Source: Corynebacterium crudilactis (GTDB taxonomy: Bacteria > Actinomycetota > Actinomycetes > Mycobacteriales > Mycobacteriaceae). From it: 64,000 nucleotides of DNA. The position numbers and the translations under genes were made by a program. Shown piece by piece: positions 38,587 to 47,950 of the stretch. The DNA lies in assembly GCF_001643015.1 (NCBI RefSeq), contig NZ_CP015622.1:261358-325357 (forward strand), in the 5' to 3' direction. The notes under the pieces were generated by a model. It was not told where the DNA came from, did not search any database, and saw nothing but the letters and a program-made list of their open reading frames with translations. Every line of letters begins with the position of its first letter. The first letter of the stretch is position 1.

Positions 38587-40053
38587 ATGTCTGCCACTGC
38601 TTCTTTATCAAGAAAAATCTTGGCTGTTCTTCTGCTCTTAGTCCCGCTTGTCGCGGGTACGATCTATGCCGCAGCCATGAATCTGGATGTCTCGCGCGCA
38701 TGGTCTTCCGCAGAAGAGGTGACAGGAGCACCTGCTGCTTCCATCGCCACCAACAACGAGGAGCTTATCGACGCCCGCCGCGCCGCCGGTGAGGCCGGCG
38801 CTCAAGCGGGGTTCCTCACCTCCGGAACTGGTGAGTTAACCACCGGAACGCAACAGCTTGTCGACGGCGCGCAGCCCCTCGAAGACGGCGTCACAGCCGC
38901 GGCTGATGGTGCACAGCAACTCCACGATGGACTTGTACAACTCCAGGCCGGCACCGGACAAATGGGAACCGGTGCCACAGAAATTGCTGATGGAGTCCAA
39001 AGCGCTGTGGAACAACTCGGCGGCTTGGTTATTGTGCAGCAACAACTTCTCGGTGCCTTAAATGAAGCAGACAAACACCTTGCAGCCAGCAAAATCCCCG
39101 AAGCTGAAGAGCTCCGCAAACAGATCACAGAGGTTCGCAGACACCTCGACAACTTTGGTATCTCAGTAGAGATGACCGACCAGCTGGATCTCCTCCGCAG
39201 CGGCACCCGTGATTTGGCCAACCAACTGGCAGTTCCCGGTTATGGCTTCCATGACGGCATCTACAGCGCCACCAAAGGCGCAGCAGAACTATCAGCTGGA
39301 CTGAAAGAACTCGAAACTGGCGTCGGCACAGCTGTGGAAGGATTCACCGCATTAGATGAAGGCGCCAACCGACTAGGTGCAATGGCTTCGCTCAACGAAG
39401 AAAAAACCTCTGCTGTCCAACGAGCCCTTCCAGTACCGCAGGTTCCCGCAGGCTCTGTAGAAGCCGCTGCTGAAGAAGAACGCACCAGCGCACTAGCGCC
39501 AATGTATGCCTTCCTCATCTCAGCTCTAGTGATGCTCGCAGGCGCAGCGCTAGGCTGGGCAGGTTTTAAAAACAACTGGTTACTCGCCTTTGTTGTTCTT
39601 GGTGTAACTGCCATCGGTGGCATTATCTTGTTCACTGTTTCCCTCGGAATGTCCATTGCTGCTCTGTCCGGAGCTTTGGGAATCCTGCTTCTCGCCACCG
39701 TTGTTGCCGGCATTCTCTCCCGCGTTCTACTCCAAATGATGGGCGTTACCGGCGCAATTATTGTCACTGTGCTGGGCTGGATCGCCCAAGCCGCCGTGAT
39801 CGGTCACGTATGGAGCGTGACTGCCGTATCCGATATCGCACTTGTCTGGCGCGTAATTGCAGGCATGATGCCTTTGCACTACCCAACCTTTGCAGTGACC
39901 TCCATCGGTAATGGAGGAACCATGTCCGCCGTGTGGATGGCAGTTGCTGTTCTTGTTGCGATGGGCGTAATCGGTGCAATAGCGCTGCGGAAACCTAAGG
40001 CTGTTGCTGTTCCAGTTGCTGTTGAGGAAGAAGAGGAAGACCAGACCATGTGA
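38587..40053 (+). CDS. YhgE/Pip-like membrane protein with heptad-rich extracellular domain
   Basis: 488 residues. One N-terminal helix (ILAVLLLLVPLVAGTIYAAAMN), then a large extracellular region (about 40-310) with repeated L-x-x-G-x/T-G motifs and QLVDGAQPLEDG-type units as in YhgE/Pip proteins, then five or six helices resembling an ABC-2 permease and an acidic EEEEEDQTM tail. A TAGATT box ends seven bases before the ATG, so the mRNA is probably leaderless. Function unknown; relatives are linked to export systems or phage adsorption. Confidence 0.75.
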   Translation: MSATASLSRKILAVLLLLVPLVAGTIYAAAMNLDVSRAWSSAEEVTGAPAASIATNNEELIDARRAAGEAGAQAGFLTSGTGELTTGTQQLVDGAQPLEDGVTAAADGAQQLHDGLVQLQAGTGQMGTGATEIADGVQSAVEQLGGLVIVQQQLLGALNEADKHLAASKIPEAEELRKQITEVRRHLDNFGISVEMTDQLDLLRSGTRDLANQLAVPGYGFHDGIYSATKGAAELSAGLKELETGVGTAVEGFTALDEGANRLGAMASLNEEKTSAVQRALPVPQVPAGSVEAAAEEERTSALAPMYAFLISALVMLAGAALGWAGFKNNWLLAFVVLGVTAIGGIILFTVSLGMSIAALSGALGILLLATVVAGILSRVLLQMMGVTGAIIVTVLGWIAQAAVIGHVWSVTAVSDIALVWRVIAGMMPLHYPTFAVTSIGNGGTMSAVWMAVAVLVAMGVIGAIALRKPKAVAVPVAVEEEEEDQTM

Positions 40054-40110
40054 CCAAGAACGATGGTTTGGTGGTGTCTTTTGGTCGTATAGGACGGTTT
40101 GGAGTTTGGG

Positions 40111-40174
40111 CAACCAGACAGGGCGACCGAGGTTGGTGATTTTTTACGGGTTCTCGGTCGTCTGGTCTGGTTTG
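40111..40174. terminator. Large imperfect hairpin between convergent genes
   Basis: CAACCAGACAGGGCGACCGAG pairs imperfectly with CTCGGTCGTCTGGTCTGGTTTG across a T-rich 20-base loop. It shares CTCGGTCG and CTGGTCTGG with the element at 62342-62475. Likely bidirectional terminator. Confidence 0.6.
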
Positions 40175-40180
40175 TTGGAG

Positions 40181-40849
40181 TTAGCGCAGACGGTAGCCCG
40201 AACCACGGATGGTTTCCACCCGCTGGGCACCAATCTTTTTCCGGAGTGCACGGACGTAGACATCCACCACATTTGAACCAGGATCCCAATCCATATCCCA
40301 CACCAATCGGAGGAGTTGGGCGCGGGAGAGAATCTGGCCGGGATGGCGCATGAGCGTTTCTAAGAGATCGACTTCGCGACGGGAAAGGTCGTGCCAGGAG
40401 CCGTCGATAAGCACGCGCTGGGTACGCAGATCAAGCTCCAAGTCGCCGTTGCGCAGTACACGCGTATCGGTTTGCGTTTCTTGTGGGGTGTGCTTGGCGA
40501 GGCGTAATTTGATGCGCGCGAGTAACTCTGCAAATTGGAATGGCTTCGGCATATAATCATCTGCGCCGCCTTCGAGGGTACGGAGACGATCTTCGATGTT
40601 GGTGCGCGCGGTCAGGACGATAATGGGCAGCGTGACCTTGAGGTTTCTTAGCTGTTCGAGGACATCGGCTCCATCCATATGAGGTAGGCCAAGATCCAAA
40701 ATCATGAGATCGAAATCGCCTGAATGGGCACGGGCGAAAGCTGTCGCACCAGACTCGGCGACTTCGCACTCAAATCCTTCGCGGATTAGGCCACGGATGA
40801 TGAAGTCCGAGATGCCGGCATCGTCCTCAGCGAGGAGAATCTTACTCAT
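40181..40849 (-). CDS. OmpR-family response regulator
   Basis: 222 residues. The receiver domain has acidic pocket EDD at 7-9, phosphorylated aspartate in DLMILDLGLPHMDG and lysine in YMPKPF. The C-terminal winged helix contains LSRREVDLLETLMRHPGQILSRAQLLRLVW and ends SGYRLR. ATG 40849 is chosen because the domain starts MSKILLAEDD there; the kinase stop overlaps it by eight bases. Third gene of an operon with the Asp-rich exported protein and the kinase. Confidence 0.92.
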   Translation of the reverse strand: MSKILLAEDDAGISDFIIRGLIREGFECEVAESGATAFARAHSGDFDLMILDLGLPHMDGADVLEQLRNLKVTLPIIVLTARTNIEDRLRTLEGGADDYMPKPFQFAELLARIKLRLAKHTPQETQTDTRVLRNGDLELDLRTQRVLIDGSWHDLSRREVDLLETLMRHPGQILSRAQLLRLVWDMDWDPGSNVVDVYVRALRKKIGAQRVETIRGSGYRLR

Positions 40850-42296
40850 GAATATCTTCCTGTAATTCTTCTGGTGCGGGGATTTCAAGCCCGAAAATGG
40901 AACCCAAACCTGGGGTGGAATCAACAAACGCGCGACCACCGTGTGCATCACCGATTGCTTTAACAATGGATAATCCTAAGCCAGCACCACCCGGTCGGCT
41001 CGTGTGTTTTTGGGAACCGCGAGTAAAACGCCCGAATAGAGCTTCCTGGTCCTCCAGTTCGATGCCTTTGCCTTTGTCCCTCACCCAGATGCGGAACACT
41101 CGGTCAGCGCCAGCGCCACGGAAATCAGAACACAGCTCCACCATTCCTTCGCTATAGCGCAGTGCATTACCGAAAAGCTCCAGTATTGCTTCGGTGATGC
41201 GCTGCTCATCGAGGCTGACTTGGCCTTCGGCGGCGTCGATAAGCAAAATTCGATCGCTGATGGTGCGGGCTTTGTCCTCGATATCAATCGTGAGGTCGGT
41301 GACATCAGTTGGTGCCAGATGGATGAACTCGCCTGAATCAGCCACGGCCAGTGTCAATAGATCATTGACCATGCGGGACATGCGATCCAGCTCTGTTGTA
41401 GCAAGGGTGATTGACCTTTCCTGTTCTTCCGAGGGAGTAGAGCTGAGCAACTCTAATTGGCCACGCACCACGGTGATTGGTGTGCGCAGTTCATGGCCAG
41501 CATCATCAACAAACTGGCGTTGGTCGTTATAAGCAGCTTCAATGCGGTCAAGCATGGCATTAAAAGTCCTCGCCAGCTGCGCAATCTCATCTTGTCCCTG
41601 CACTGGAACGCGCTGGGTGAGATCTGAGTTGTTGATCTTTGCGGATACTGAACTTAATTTTCGAATCGGCGCGATTACCTGTCCAGCAATGAGCCACGCA
41701 ATCAGAATTGAGGCAGCCAAACCACCAGAACCGATCAACACCAACACTTGGATCTGTCGATTTACCTGCTCTTTGAGATTATGGGCGAAAAACGAAACAA
41801 CGAATTCACCATCAGCTTCACCAGTGGAAGTAGCGAATGCAACCTTTCCCCAGTGCGCTGCACCGCGTTCAGCATCACTAAACACACCGGAATTAATGGC
41901 AGATTGTCTAATCTCAGTAATCAATGGCTCTGTATGCTCCAGGGGCGCGGGATGCGCTCCGTGCAACTGGGAATAATCAACCTGAATAATCTCACCTGGA
42001 AAAATGCCAATGATGGCTTCATTCTCATCTGGAATTTGCCGTGAAAGATAAACCTCCATCAGGCGATGACCAGATTCAAAAGGTTGAGCAGTCGTGGGGT
42101 CGATGCCATCAGAGGCGAAACGACGAAACTCTTCAATTTCCTGTTCCACCGCAGAGTTTGCAGTGTTGGTGACTTCTGACAGGAGTACTGAACGAGTAAT
42201 GATCACTACGCTGGCCAAGGTTAAAAAGACGACTGCAGTCATCCAAAAAACGATTCGCCAGCGCAGTGATGCATTTCGGGGAGTGGATTTAGCCAT
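40842..42296 (-). CDS. Membrane sensor histidine kinase
   Basis: 484 residues. TM helix near 15-35, an extracytoplasmic domain (about 36-175), second TM helix VLVLIGSGGLAASILIAWLIAG, HAMP domain, phosphoacceptor histidine in FVDDAGHELRTPITVV and an HATPase domain (DKGKGIELEDQEALFGRF, GGAGLGLSIVKAI). Partner of the overlapping response regulator. The signal is unknown, but the upstream exported Asp-rich protein suggests a cell-envelope or cation signal (inference). Confidence 0.92.
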   Translation of the reverse strand: MAKSTPRNASLRWRIVFWMTAVVFLTLASVVIITRSVLLSEVTNTANSAVEQEIEEFRRFASDGIDPTTAQPFESGHRLMEVYLSRQIPDENEAIIGIFPGEIIQVDYSQLHGAHPAPLEHTEPLITEIRQSAINSGVFSDAERGAAHWGKVAFATSTGEADGEFVVSFFAHNLKEQVNRQIQVLVLIGSGGLAASILIAWLIAGQVIAPIRKLSSVSAKINNSDLTQRVPVQGQDEIAQLARTFNAMLDRIEAAYNDQRQFVDDAGHELRTPITVVRGQLELLSSTPSEEQERSITLATTELDRMSRMVNDLLTLAVADSGEFIHLAPTDVTDLTIDIEDKARTISDRILLIDAAEGQVSLDEQRITEAILELFGNALRYSEGMVELCSDFRGAGADRVFRIWVRDKGKGIELEDQEALFGRFTRGSQKHTSRPGGAGLGLSIVKAIGDAHGGRAFVDSTPGLGSIFGLEIPAPEELQEDIHE

Positions 42297-42320
42297 GGAG
42301 AAAATTATCTAGAAGCTGTC

Positions 42321-42758
42321 TTAGTCATTGTCCCCGTCATCATCCCAATCATCGTCGTCCCAGTCGTCATAATCATCATCATCCCAATCATCGTCATAAT
42401 ACTGATAGTTGAGCGGAACTTGAGGAGCTGGAGCAGGTGGAACATATGCAGGAGTAGGCGCTGGGGCAGGAGCGGGTGCCTGGGCGGGCACGGATGCCTG
42501 CACGGGTGCCGGGGCTGGATGAGGGGCGTGACCATCATCTCGAGCCGAGTCCTGACCAGGCTGTGAGTCAGCATTAGGTTCAGTGGTTTGTGTTTCAGAG
42601 CGTGCAGTAGAAGTAGCGGGATGCTGGCTGATTGTGGCAGGTTCACTTTCTACCTGAGGGGTAGACCTGTTGTTGGCTAGCGCTGAGCCACCAATTGCTA
42701 CAAGAACAAGCAATGCCAAAATGGTGATCAGCGGAGCAAACCGGGGCAGTGTCTTCAT
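42321..42758 (-). CDS. Exported Asp-rich protein, first gene of a two-component operon
   Basis: 145 residues. N-terminal hydrophobic signal or anchor (ITILALLVLVAIGGSALA), a Pro/Ala-rich middle (PAPAPTPAYVPPAPAPQ) and a C-terminus after NYQYY made almost only of aspartate and tryptophan. GAAGGAG lies eight bases before ATG 42758. It ends 24 bp before the kinase gene on the same strand. The acidic tail could bind divalent cations or basic envelope components; no family recognised. Confidence 0.75.
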   Translation of the reverse strand: MKTLPRFAPLITILALLVLVAIGGSALANNRSTPQVESEPATISQHPATSTARSETQTTEPNADSQPGQDSARDDGHAPHPAPAPVQASVPAQAPAPAPAPTPAYVPPAPAPQVPLNYQYYDDDWDDDDYDDWDDDDWDDDGDND

Positions 42759-42795
42759 TGGGAGTTCTCCTTCAAACAACTATTCTTCCTTCCAT

Positions 42796-42810
42796 TGTTG
42801 AGTATCAACA
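42796..42810. promoter_or_regulatory. Palindrome upstream of the two-component operon
   Basis: TGTTGA GTA TCAACA lies 38 bp upstream of the Asp-rich gene start, in the region shared with the divergent DedA gene. Candidate operator, possibly for the adjacent regulator. Confidence 0.3.
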
Positions 42811-42959
42811 TGAAATGAAAATGAGAAGTATAAAGTTGGGAGAATTAACCAGGTAAATACCAAGAATTGCCAGGAATGATGATTATTATCGGCTCTTTAT
42901 GAAGCATCTCGTGCATTGTTTGTGTGTGATTGCCGAAGACTTTTAATAAAGGAACCTCT

Positions 42960-43577
42960 TTGACTGATCAATTGGTGACCTGGGTGGAAACACTCATGGC
43001 GGCCTCTGTGTTTTATCCAGTGTTATCGCTAGCTGTCATCATTGACTGCATTTTTCCATTAATACCCAGCGAAACGATTCTTGCATTGGCTGGTGCCTGG
43101 TCAGGTGCCCGGGGAACACCCAATCTCTTTTTGATCATTGTGGTGGCTACGGGTGCCGCCATTGTTGGGGATAATTTGTGCTATTTCTTTGGAACCAGGT
43201 TTATCAACATTGTGAACCGGATTCCTGGCAACTCTAAACGAGGACAAGCTTTAGAGTGGGCACGGAAAAATTTGAATGAAAGAGATGTCTCCACCATCAT
43301 CATTGCCCGTTTCATTCCGTGGGCGAGATGGTTTGTCACCTTGATCCTGGGATCTGTGGGGTATCCCTGGTCGCGTTTTATCTTGTGGGACTCAATCGGA
43401 GCCCTTATCTGGGCTACACAGGCCACCTTGTTGGGGTATCTGGGCGGATGGCTTTTCCAAGATCAGCCTCTGATTGGACTTGTGGTTGGTGCGACCCTGG
43501 GAATTGTCTTTGGTTTCTTCCTGCAGTGGCTCAACCGGATGTGGGAGAAACAACGAGCGGCTAAAGCCACAATCTAG
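42960..43577 (+). CDS. DedA-family membrane protein
   Basis: About 205 residues. Contains the DedA signature with LIPSETILALAGA, GDNLCYFFGTRF and FIPWARWFVTLILGSVGYPWSRFILWDSIGALIWAT. DedA proteins act as envelope lipid carriers (undecaprenyl phosphate or phospholipid flipping in several bacteria). TTG 42960 with GGA six bases upstream is preferred; the frame is open ten codons further to TTG 42930. Followed by a strong terminator. Confidence 0.88.
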   Translation: MTDQLVTWVETLMAASVFYPVLSLAVIIDCIFPLIPSETILALAGAWSGARGTPNLFLIIVVATGAAIVGDNLCYFFGTRFINIVNRIPGNSKRGQALEWARKNLNERDVSTIIIARFIPWARWFVTLILGSVGYPWSRFILWDSIGALIWATQATLLGYLGGWLFQDQPLIGLVVGATLGIVFGFFLQWLNRMWEKQRAAKATI

Positions 43578-43619
43578 GGTTTCCCTAAACCCCTAAACTC
43601 ACCCTTGAACAACAAAAAA

Positions 43620-43648
43620 TCCCTCTATTAGTTTAACTAATAGAGGGA
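43620..43648. terminator. Bidirectional terminator between dedA and tRNA-Pro
   Basis: CCCTCTATTAG TTTAA CTAATAGAGGG, with T-rich DNA on the minus-strand side (ATTTTTTG), so it also ends the tRNA transcript. Confidence 0.88.
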
Positions 43649-43657
43649 TTAAACTTG

Positions 43658-43731
43658 TCGGGGCGACAGGATTCGAACCTGCGACCCCCTGCTCCCAAAG
43701 CAGGTGCGCTACCAAGCTGCGCCACGCCCCG
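43658..43731 (-). tRNA. tRNA-Pro (anticodon TGG)
   Basis: The minus strand reads from CGGGGCG to CGCCCCG plus discriminator A. The anticodon stem is CTGCT-TTGGGAG-like with TGG in the loop and the T arm contains GGTTCGAATCC. CCA is not encoded. Confidence 0.95.
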
Positions 43732-43796
43732 AAGTAATGTTTCCAACTAGTCGGAATCAGTACGAGAGTTTACTGTAGTCCGGAGTTGCACGAAGG

Positions 43797-44714
43797 TCAA
43801 AATGGCTGCTCAGTGATCTTAATTAGAGTGGCGCTGGGGCGGCAGAAGAGGCGGAATGGCACGAACTTGGAATTTCCAAGACCGTTGGAGACATGCATCC
43901 ACATATCTCCAAATTTGTTTAGGCCTCGAGCGCGCTTTCTATCGATGCCACAGTTGGTCACGATTGGACGGCTGCCGGGGAGGCAGAGCTGACCACCATG
44001 GGTGTGCCCAGAAAGTGAGAGCTGGTATCCATCTGCCTCAAATTTTTCGAGTACGCGAGGCTCTGGCGCATGAAGTAACGCGATAGCAAGATCTGCATCG
44101 ACATTGGGCGAGCCAGCGATTTCAGCGTAATCATCGAGGTTGTGATGGGGATCGTCAACGCCAGAGATAGCAAGGCGAACTGAGCCTACCTGGAATTCAA
44201 GCCGTTTTTGGTTGGCGTCTTGCCAGCCGTGCTCAATAAATGCAGCGCGCATGGAACGCCACGGGAGATCAATGTGGCTAACTTCGCGCTTTTTTCCTAG
44301 GAGATACCCGAAAGGATTTACCGGCCGAGGTGCCCAATAATCATTAGTGCCGAAGACAAACGCGCCGGGACGTTTCATTAGTGGGCCGAGTGCTCGGAGG
44401 ACATCGGGTACGGCTTTTTCATCGCTAAGGTTGTCGCCGGTGTTGATGACTAAATCAGGGTTTAGCGAATCAAGCGCGGAAACCCATGCTTTTTTAGTCT
44501 CTTGACCTGGAATCATGTGGAGATCTGAAATATGAAGAAGGCGGAATTCCTTCTTTCCGCGAAGCGTTCCGGGCTCCAGAATTGGTAGTTCTACCGTTTT
44601 GAGCTCGAATTTTTTGAGTTCGGAGTATCCCCATACCGCCGTGGCGATACCAGTTCCGAATAGTGCGGCAGCTGAAAAAGTGAGTGTTTTAGCGATAGTT
44701 GACACCTTATTCAC
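43797..44714 (-). CDS. Membrane-anchored metallophosphoesterase
   Basis: 305 residues. A hydrophobic N-terminal helix is followed by the calcineurin-type phosphoesterase motifs DLH (LLHISDLHM), GDN (NTGDNLSD), GTND and GHTHGGQ, which bind two metal ions. Relatives include YkuE/UDP-2,3-diacylglucosamine hydrolase-like enzymes; the substrate is not evident. GTG start; divergent from the YqeY gene 27 bp away. Confidence 0.88.
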   Translation of the reverse strand: MNKVSTIAKTLTFSAAALFGTGIATAVWGYSELKKFELKTVELPILEPGTLRGKKEFRLLHISDLHMIPGQETKKAWVSALDSLNPDLVINTGDNLSDEKAVPDVLRALGPLMKRPGAFVFGTNDYWAPRPVNPFGYLLGKKREVSHIDLPWRSMRAAFIEHGWQDANQKRLEFQVGSVRLAISGVDDPHHNLDDYAEIAGSPNVDADLAIALLHAPEPRVLEKFEADGYQLSLSGHTHGGQLCLPGSRPIVTNCGIDRKRARGLNKFGDMWMHVSNGLGNSKFVPFRLFCRPSATLIKITEQPF

Positions 44715-44741
44715 ACTACCTGGGGAGTACCCTGGGCAAAC

Positions 44742-45197
44742 ATGAGTGAACTAAAAGATAAATTAAGGGCAGATCTGACCACTTCAATGAAGGCTCGTGA
44801 CAAGGAAACCACTGGTACCTTGCGCATGCTGCTTTCTGCATTGACGCAGGAAGAGACCACTGGTGCTAAGCATGAGCTGAATGATGATGAAGTATTGAAA
44901 GTAATCGCACGTGAGATTAAAAAGCGTCGTGAGTCTGCTGAGGTGTACACCGAAAATGGTCGTCAGGAATTGGCTGATGTGGAGCTGAAGGAAGCTGCCA
45001 TTTTGGAAAACTACCAGCCTGAGCAGCTTGATGATGATCAGCTGAATGCTTTGATCGATGAGGCAATCGCTGAAGTCGGTGGCGAAGCAGACATGAAGAA
45101 GATGGGCCAGATCATGAAGGCAGCTACTGCTAAGGCTGCTGGACGTGTAGATGGAAAACGACTCTCCACTGCAGTGAAGAGCCGTTTAAGCGCTTAA
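44742..45197 (+). CDS. GatB/YqeY domain protein
   Basis: 151-residue helical protein of the YqeY family, related to the tail domain of GatB. Recognisable segments are KARDKETTGTLRMLLSAL, IKKRRESAEVYTENGRQELADVE and the C-terminal AAGRVDGKRLSTAVKSRL. Function is not firmly known; a tRNA-related role is suspected. Convergent with the PBP gene, leaving five bases between stops. Confidence 0.9.
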   Translation: MSELKDKLRADLTTSMKARDKETTGTLRMLLSALTQEETTGAKHELNDDEVLKVIAREIKKRRESAEVYTENGRQELADVELKEAAILENYQPEQLDDDQLNALIDEAIAEVGGEADMKKMGQIMKAATAKAAGRVDGKRLSTAVKSRLSA

Positions 45198-45201
45198 GAG
45201 A

Positions 45202-47592
45202 TTATCGGAAGAACTGGTTGATGGCGTCGTTGATGGCGTCTTCAATAGTTGTTCCACGTCCACCTGCTGGTGGTGGCGTAGGCGTGTCTCTATCGGAGTT
45301 ATCTTCGTTTGTTGGGGCTGCAGGAGCAGGGCTTGAGCCGTCGGAGATATTAAGAACCACGGTCGAGCCGTCGATAAGCACAGCGCCCTCGGGCATTGCA
45401 CTGACAACGGTGCCGCGGGGCCTGCCGGACCCGGTGATGGTGCGTGTGGTGACCTTGTAGCCTTCGGACTCAATGAGTCGGCGGGCGGCTGCTTCGCCCT
45501 GGCCGATCACCTTGTTGAGGAGCTCGCCTGAAGTTCCGAGACGGAAGGAATCAGTGCTGTTCGGCAAGGAGCCTTGGGCTGCCGCGCCAACGTTGTTTGC
45601 CATGTGGAACCAGGTTTGAGCTGGCTCATTGCCGCCGAATAGGTTGCCGCTGCCACACTGGCGCACTGGTCCGCTGCACAGTGGTGTGGTGGAGGTGCCG
45701 TCATTGTAGATATAAGGCACAGCTGCAAATTTGTCGTTGAAGCCCATGAATGATGAAGACTGGTTGGATTCAGTAGTACCAGTTTTTGCGGCAGTAGGAA
45801 GTCCCCAGCCGTACATATTTGCTGCTCCGGAGGCTGTTCCGCTGACGATATCCTTGCTCATGCCAACCGCTAATGCTTCGGCGGTTTTGCGCTCGACTGC
45901 ACGTTCGCACGTAGGGCGATCGATATAGACTTCATTACCACCGCGATCATGGACGCTGATGATTGGATTTGGTTCGCACCACATGCCGCCAGAGGCAATA
46001 GTGGCTGCAACATTGGAGAGCTCAAGAGGATTTACGGAGGTAGGTCCCAAAGTATAAGAGCCCAAGTTGTGGTCTTTCATATAATCCGCAATAGAGCTCT
46101 CACCATCGAAAGAGCCTTCATCGGTGTAGCTGCGGAGACCCAACTTCACGGAAAGATCCACCACGGTATCCACGCCAACTTGTTCAATCATCTGAATGAA
46201 GGTGGTGTTTGGGGATTGTGCAAGGGCATCCTGCAAGGTCATGCGGGGTGCATAAGAGCCAGCATTTTCCACACAGTAGGTGTTTGCTGGGCAATTTGAT
46301 GCACCACCAGTGCCCATGCCCTTGACTTCATAGCGGGCTGGAACATCCAGCATGGTGTCTAGGCCTGCACCCTTTTGGATGGCTGCAGCAGCGGTAAAGA
46401 TCTTGAAAATAGAACCTGCGCCGTTACCCACTCGGGAAGTGGCCTGAGGCAGCATCGTTTCGCCGGCATCAAGATCAAGTCCGTAGTTTCGAGATGATGA
46501 GATGGCGAGGATATCGCGGGAGTTTTCACCAGGTTTAATAACATTGACAACCTCAGCCACACCAGGGGCGGTGGGATCAACGTGGGAAGATACCGCAGCG
46601 TGTGCTGCATCTTGAACGGTAGGGTCCAAAGTCAGCTTGATGGTGTAGGAATCTTTGGACAACATGTCCTGGGTAATACCTTGTTCAGAGAGGTATTGCA
46701 GGGCGTAGTCGCAGAAGAAACCACGATCGCCGGCACCGATACAACCATTGGACAAGCCTCGAGGGGTTTCTAGAACTCCCAATGGTTCCTGTTGGAATGC
46801 AGCGGCTTCTTCCGCGGTGATTGCTCCGGTATCGGCCATCGCGCCAAGCACGGTATTTCTGCGTTCAAATACACCGTCGTGGTTGGTGTATGGATTGAGA
46901 TAAGACGAAGACTGCACAATTCCGGCTAGCATTGCAGACTGTGGAACGCTTAGTTCTGCCGCTGAAATATCAAAGTAAGTGCGAGCTGCGGCCTCGATGC
47001 CATAAGCACCATTGCCAAACGGCACGATGTTGAGATAACGAGTGAGGATTTCATCTTTGGAAAGGGTGGTTTCCAGATCCGATGCCATCTTCATTTCGCG
47101 GAGCTTGCGGGGAATCGAAGTTTCCACAGCTGCAGCTTGCTCTGCTTCATCAGTAGCTTCCACCAACAGCAGGAAGTTCTTCACGTACTGCTGATTGATT
47201 GTGGACGCACCCTGTTCAACACCACCAGCAACGAGGTTGGTCAGCATTGCGCGGCCGAAGCCCTGCAGATCCACACCATCGTGTTCATAGAAGCGACGAT
47301 CCTCAATGGAGACGATCGCATCTTTCATTGATGTCGAAATCTGATCCCCACCGACCTCGAAACGCCGTTGCGCATAAATGTATGCAATCGGCTGGTCTGT
47401 GGAATCCGTAATCGTCGTGACACCAGGCCCGCGACCATCCGTTAGGTCCGAAAGGTTGGTCTGCATCGTTTCATTGGTTTGGGCAACCGCAGCGCCAGAT
47501 AGGCCAGCGATCGGAACCAGTGCGATTGCGCCAAGAAGGCCAGCAGCGACGGTTGATGCAACGAGTTTCATCAAAGAATTGGTGGTGGACAC
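45202..47592 (-). CDS. Class A penicillin-binding protein (glycosyltransferase/transpeptidase)
   Basis: 796 residues. N-terminal membrane helix (AAGLLGAIALVPIAGLSGAAVA), glycosyltransferase domain with EDRRFYEHDGVD near residue 95 and QQYVKNFLL, transpeptidase domain with the SIFK active site, SPN motif and KTGTTE, then a PASTA domain (about 690-755) and a Pro-rich tail. Polymerises and cross-links peptidoglycan outside the membrane. Corresponds by position to the Pbp1a gene of C. glutamicum. Confidence 0.94.
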   Translation of the reverse strand: MSTTNSLMKLVASTVAAGLLGAIALVPIAGLSGAAVAQTNETMQTNLSDLTDGRGPGVTTITDSTDQPIAYIYAQRRFEVGGDQISTSMKDAIVSIEDRRFYEHDGVDLQGFGRAMLTNLVAGGVEQGASTINQQYVKNFLLLVEATDEAEQAAAVETSIPRKLREMKMASDLETTLSKDEILTRYLNIVPFGNGAYGIEAAARTYFDISAAELSVPQSAMLAGIVQSSSYLNPYTNHDGVFERRNTVLGAMADTGAITAEEAAAFQQEPLGVLETPRGLSNGCIGAGDRGFFCDYALQYLSEQGITQDMLSKDSYTIKLTLDPTVQDAAHAAVSSHVDPTAPGVAEVVNVIKPGENSRDILAISSSRNYGLDLDAGETMLPQATSRVGNGAGSIFKIFTAAAAIQKGAGLDTMLDVPARYEVKGMGTGGASNCPANTYCVENAGSYAPRMTLQDALAQSPNTTFIQMIEQVGVDTVVDLSVKLGLRSYTDEGSFDGESSIADYMKDHNLGSYTLGPTSVNPLELSNVAATIASGGMWCEPNPIISVHDRGGNEVYIDRPTCERAVERKTAEALAVGMSKDIVSGTASGAANMYGWGLPTAAKTGTTESNQSSSFMGFNDKFAAVPYIYNDGTSTTPLCSGPVRQCGSGNLFGGNEPAQTWFHMANNVGAAAQGSLPNSTDSFRLGTSGELLNKVIGQGEAAARRLIESEGYKVTTRTITGSGRPRGTVVSAMPEGAVLIDGSTVVLNISDGSSPAPAAPTNEDNSDRDTPTPPPAGGRGTTIEDAINDAINQFFR

Positions 47593-47889
47593 TCCAACAG
47601 CCTAGCGATAACGCAGTGAATCGTGAACCCGAGATCGCAATAATGGTAGCCATTCTTTGCAGATGTGTAGATTACTTCTGGGCTACTTTTCGAGGTGGGA
47701 AAGCAATTCTATGGAATTTTGCGGTAGTTAAAGATAAATCAGAGGTCTATGAATAGGGATGGGATAAGTGCTGTTGTGGGAGGTGGGGGCGGGGTTGTAA
47801 AGCTCTCCCATTGCAGAATTAGCAGTGTGGCGACTTAGGTATTGCCCCCGAAGGTGTGATGCATTCGACAGTGATTTAGCTGTGTGACT

Positions 47890-47903
47890 ACACTTACGAG
47901 TGT
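47890..47903. promoter_or_regulatory. Palindrome upstream of whcA
   Basis: ACACT TACG AGTGT, about 48 bp before the whcA start within a 358-bp gene-free region (47593-47950). Candidate operator. Confidence 0.35.
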
Positions 47904-47950
47904 ATTAAGTATTAGGTCGTGCATATGTAGCGCATTCTAAGGAGATTGTC

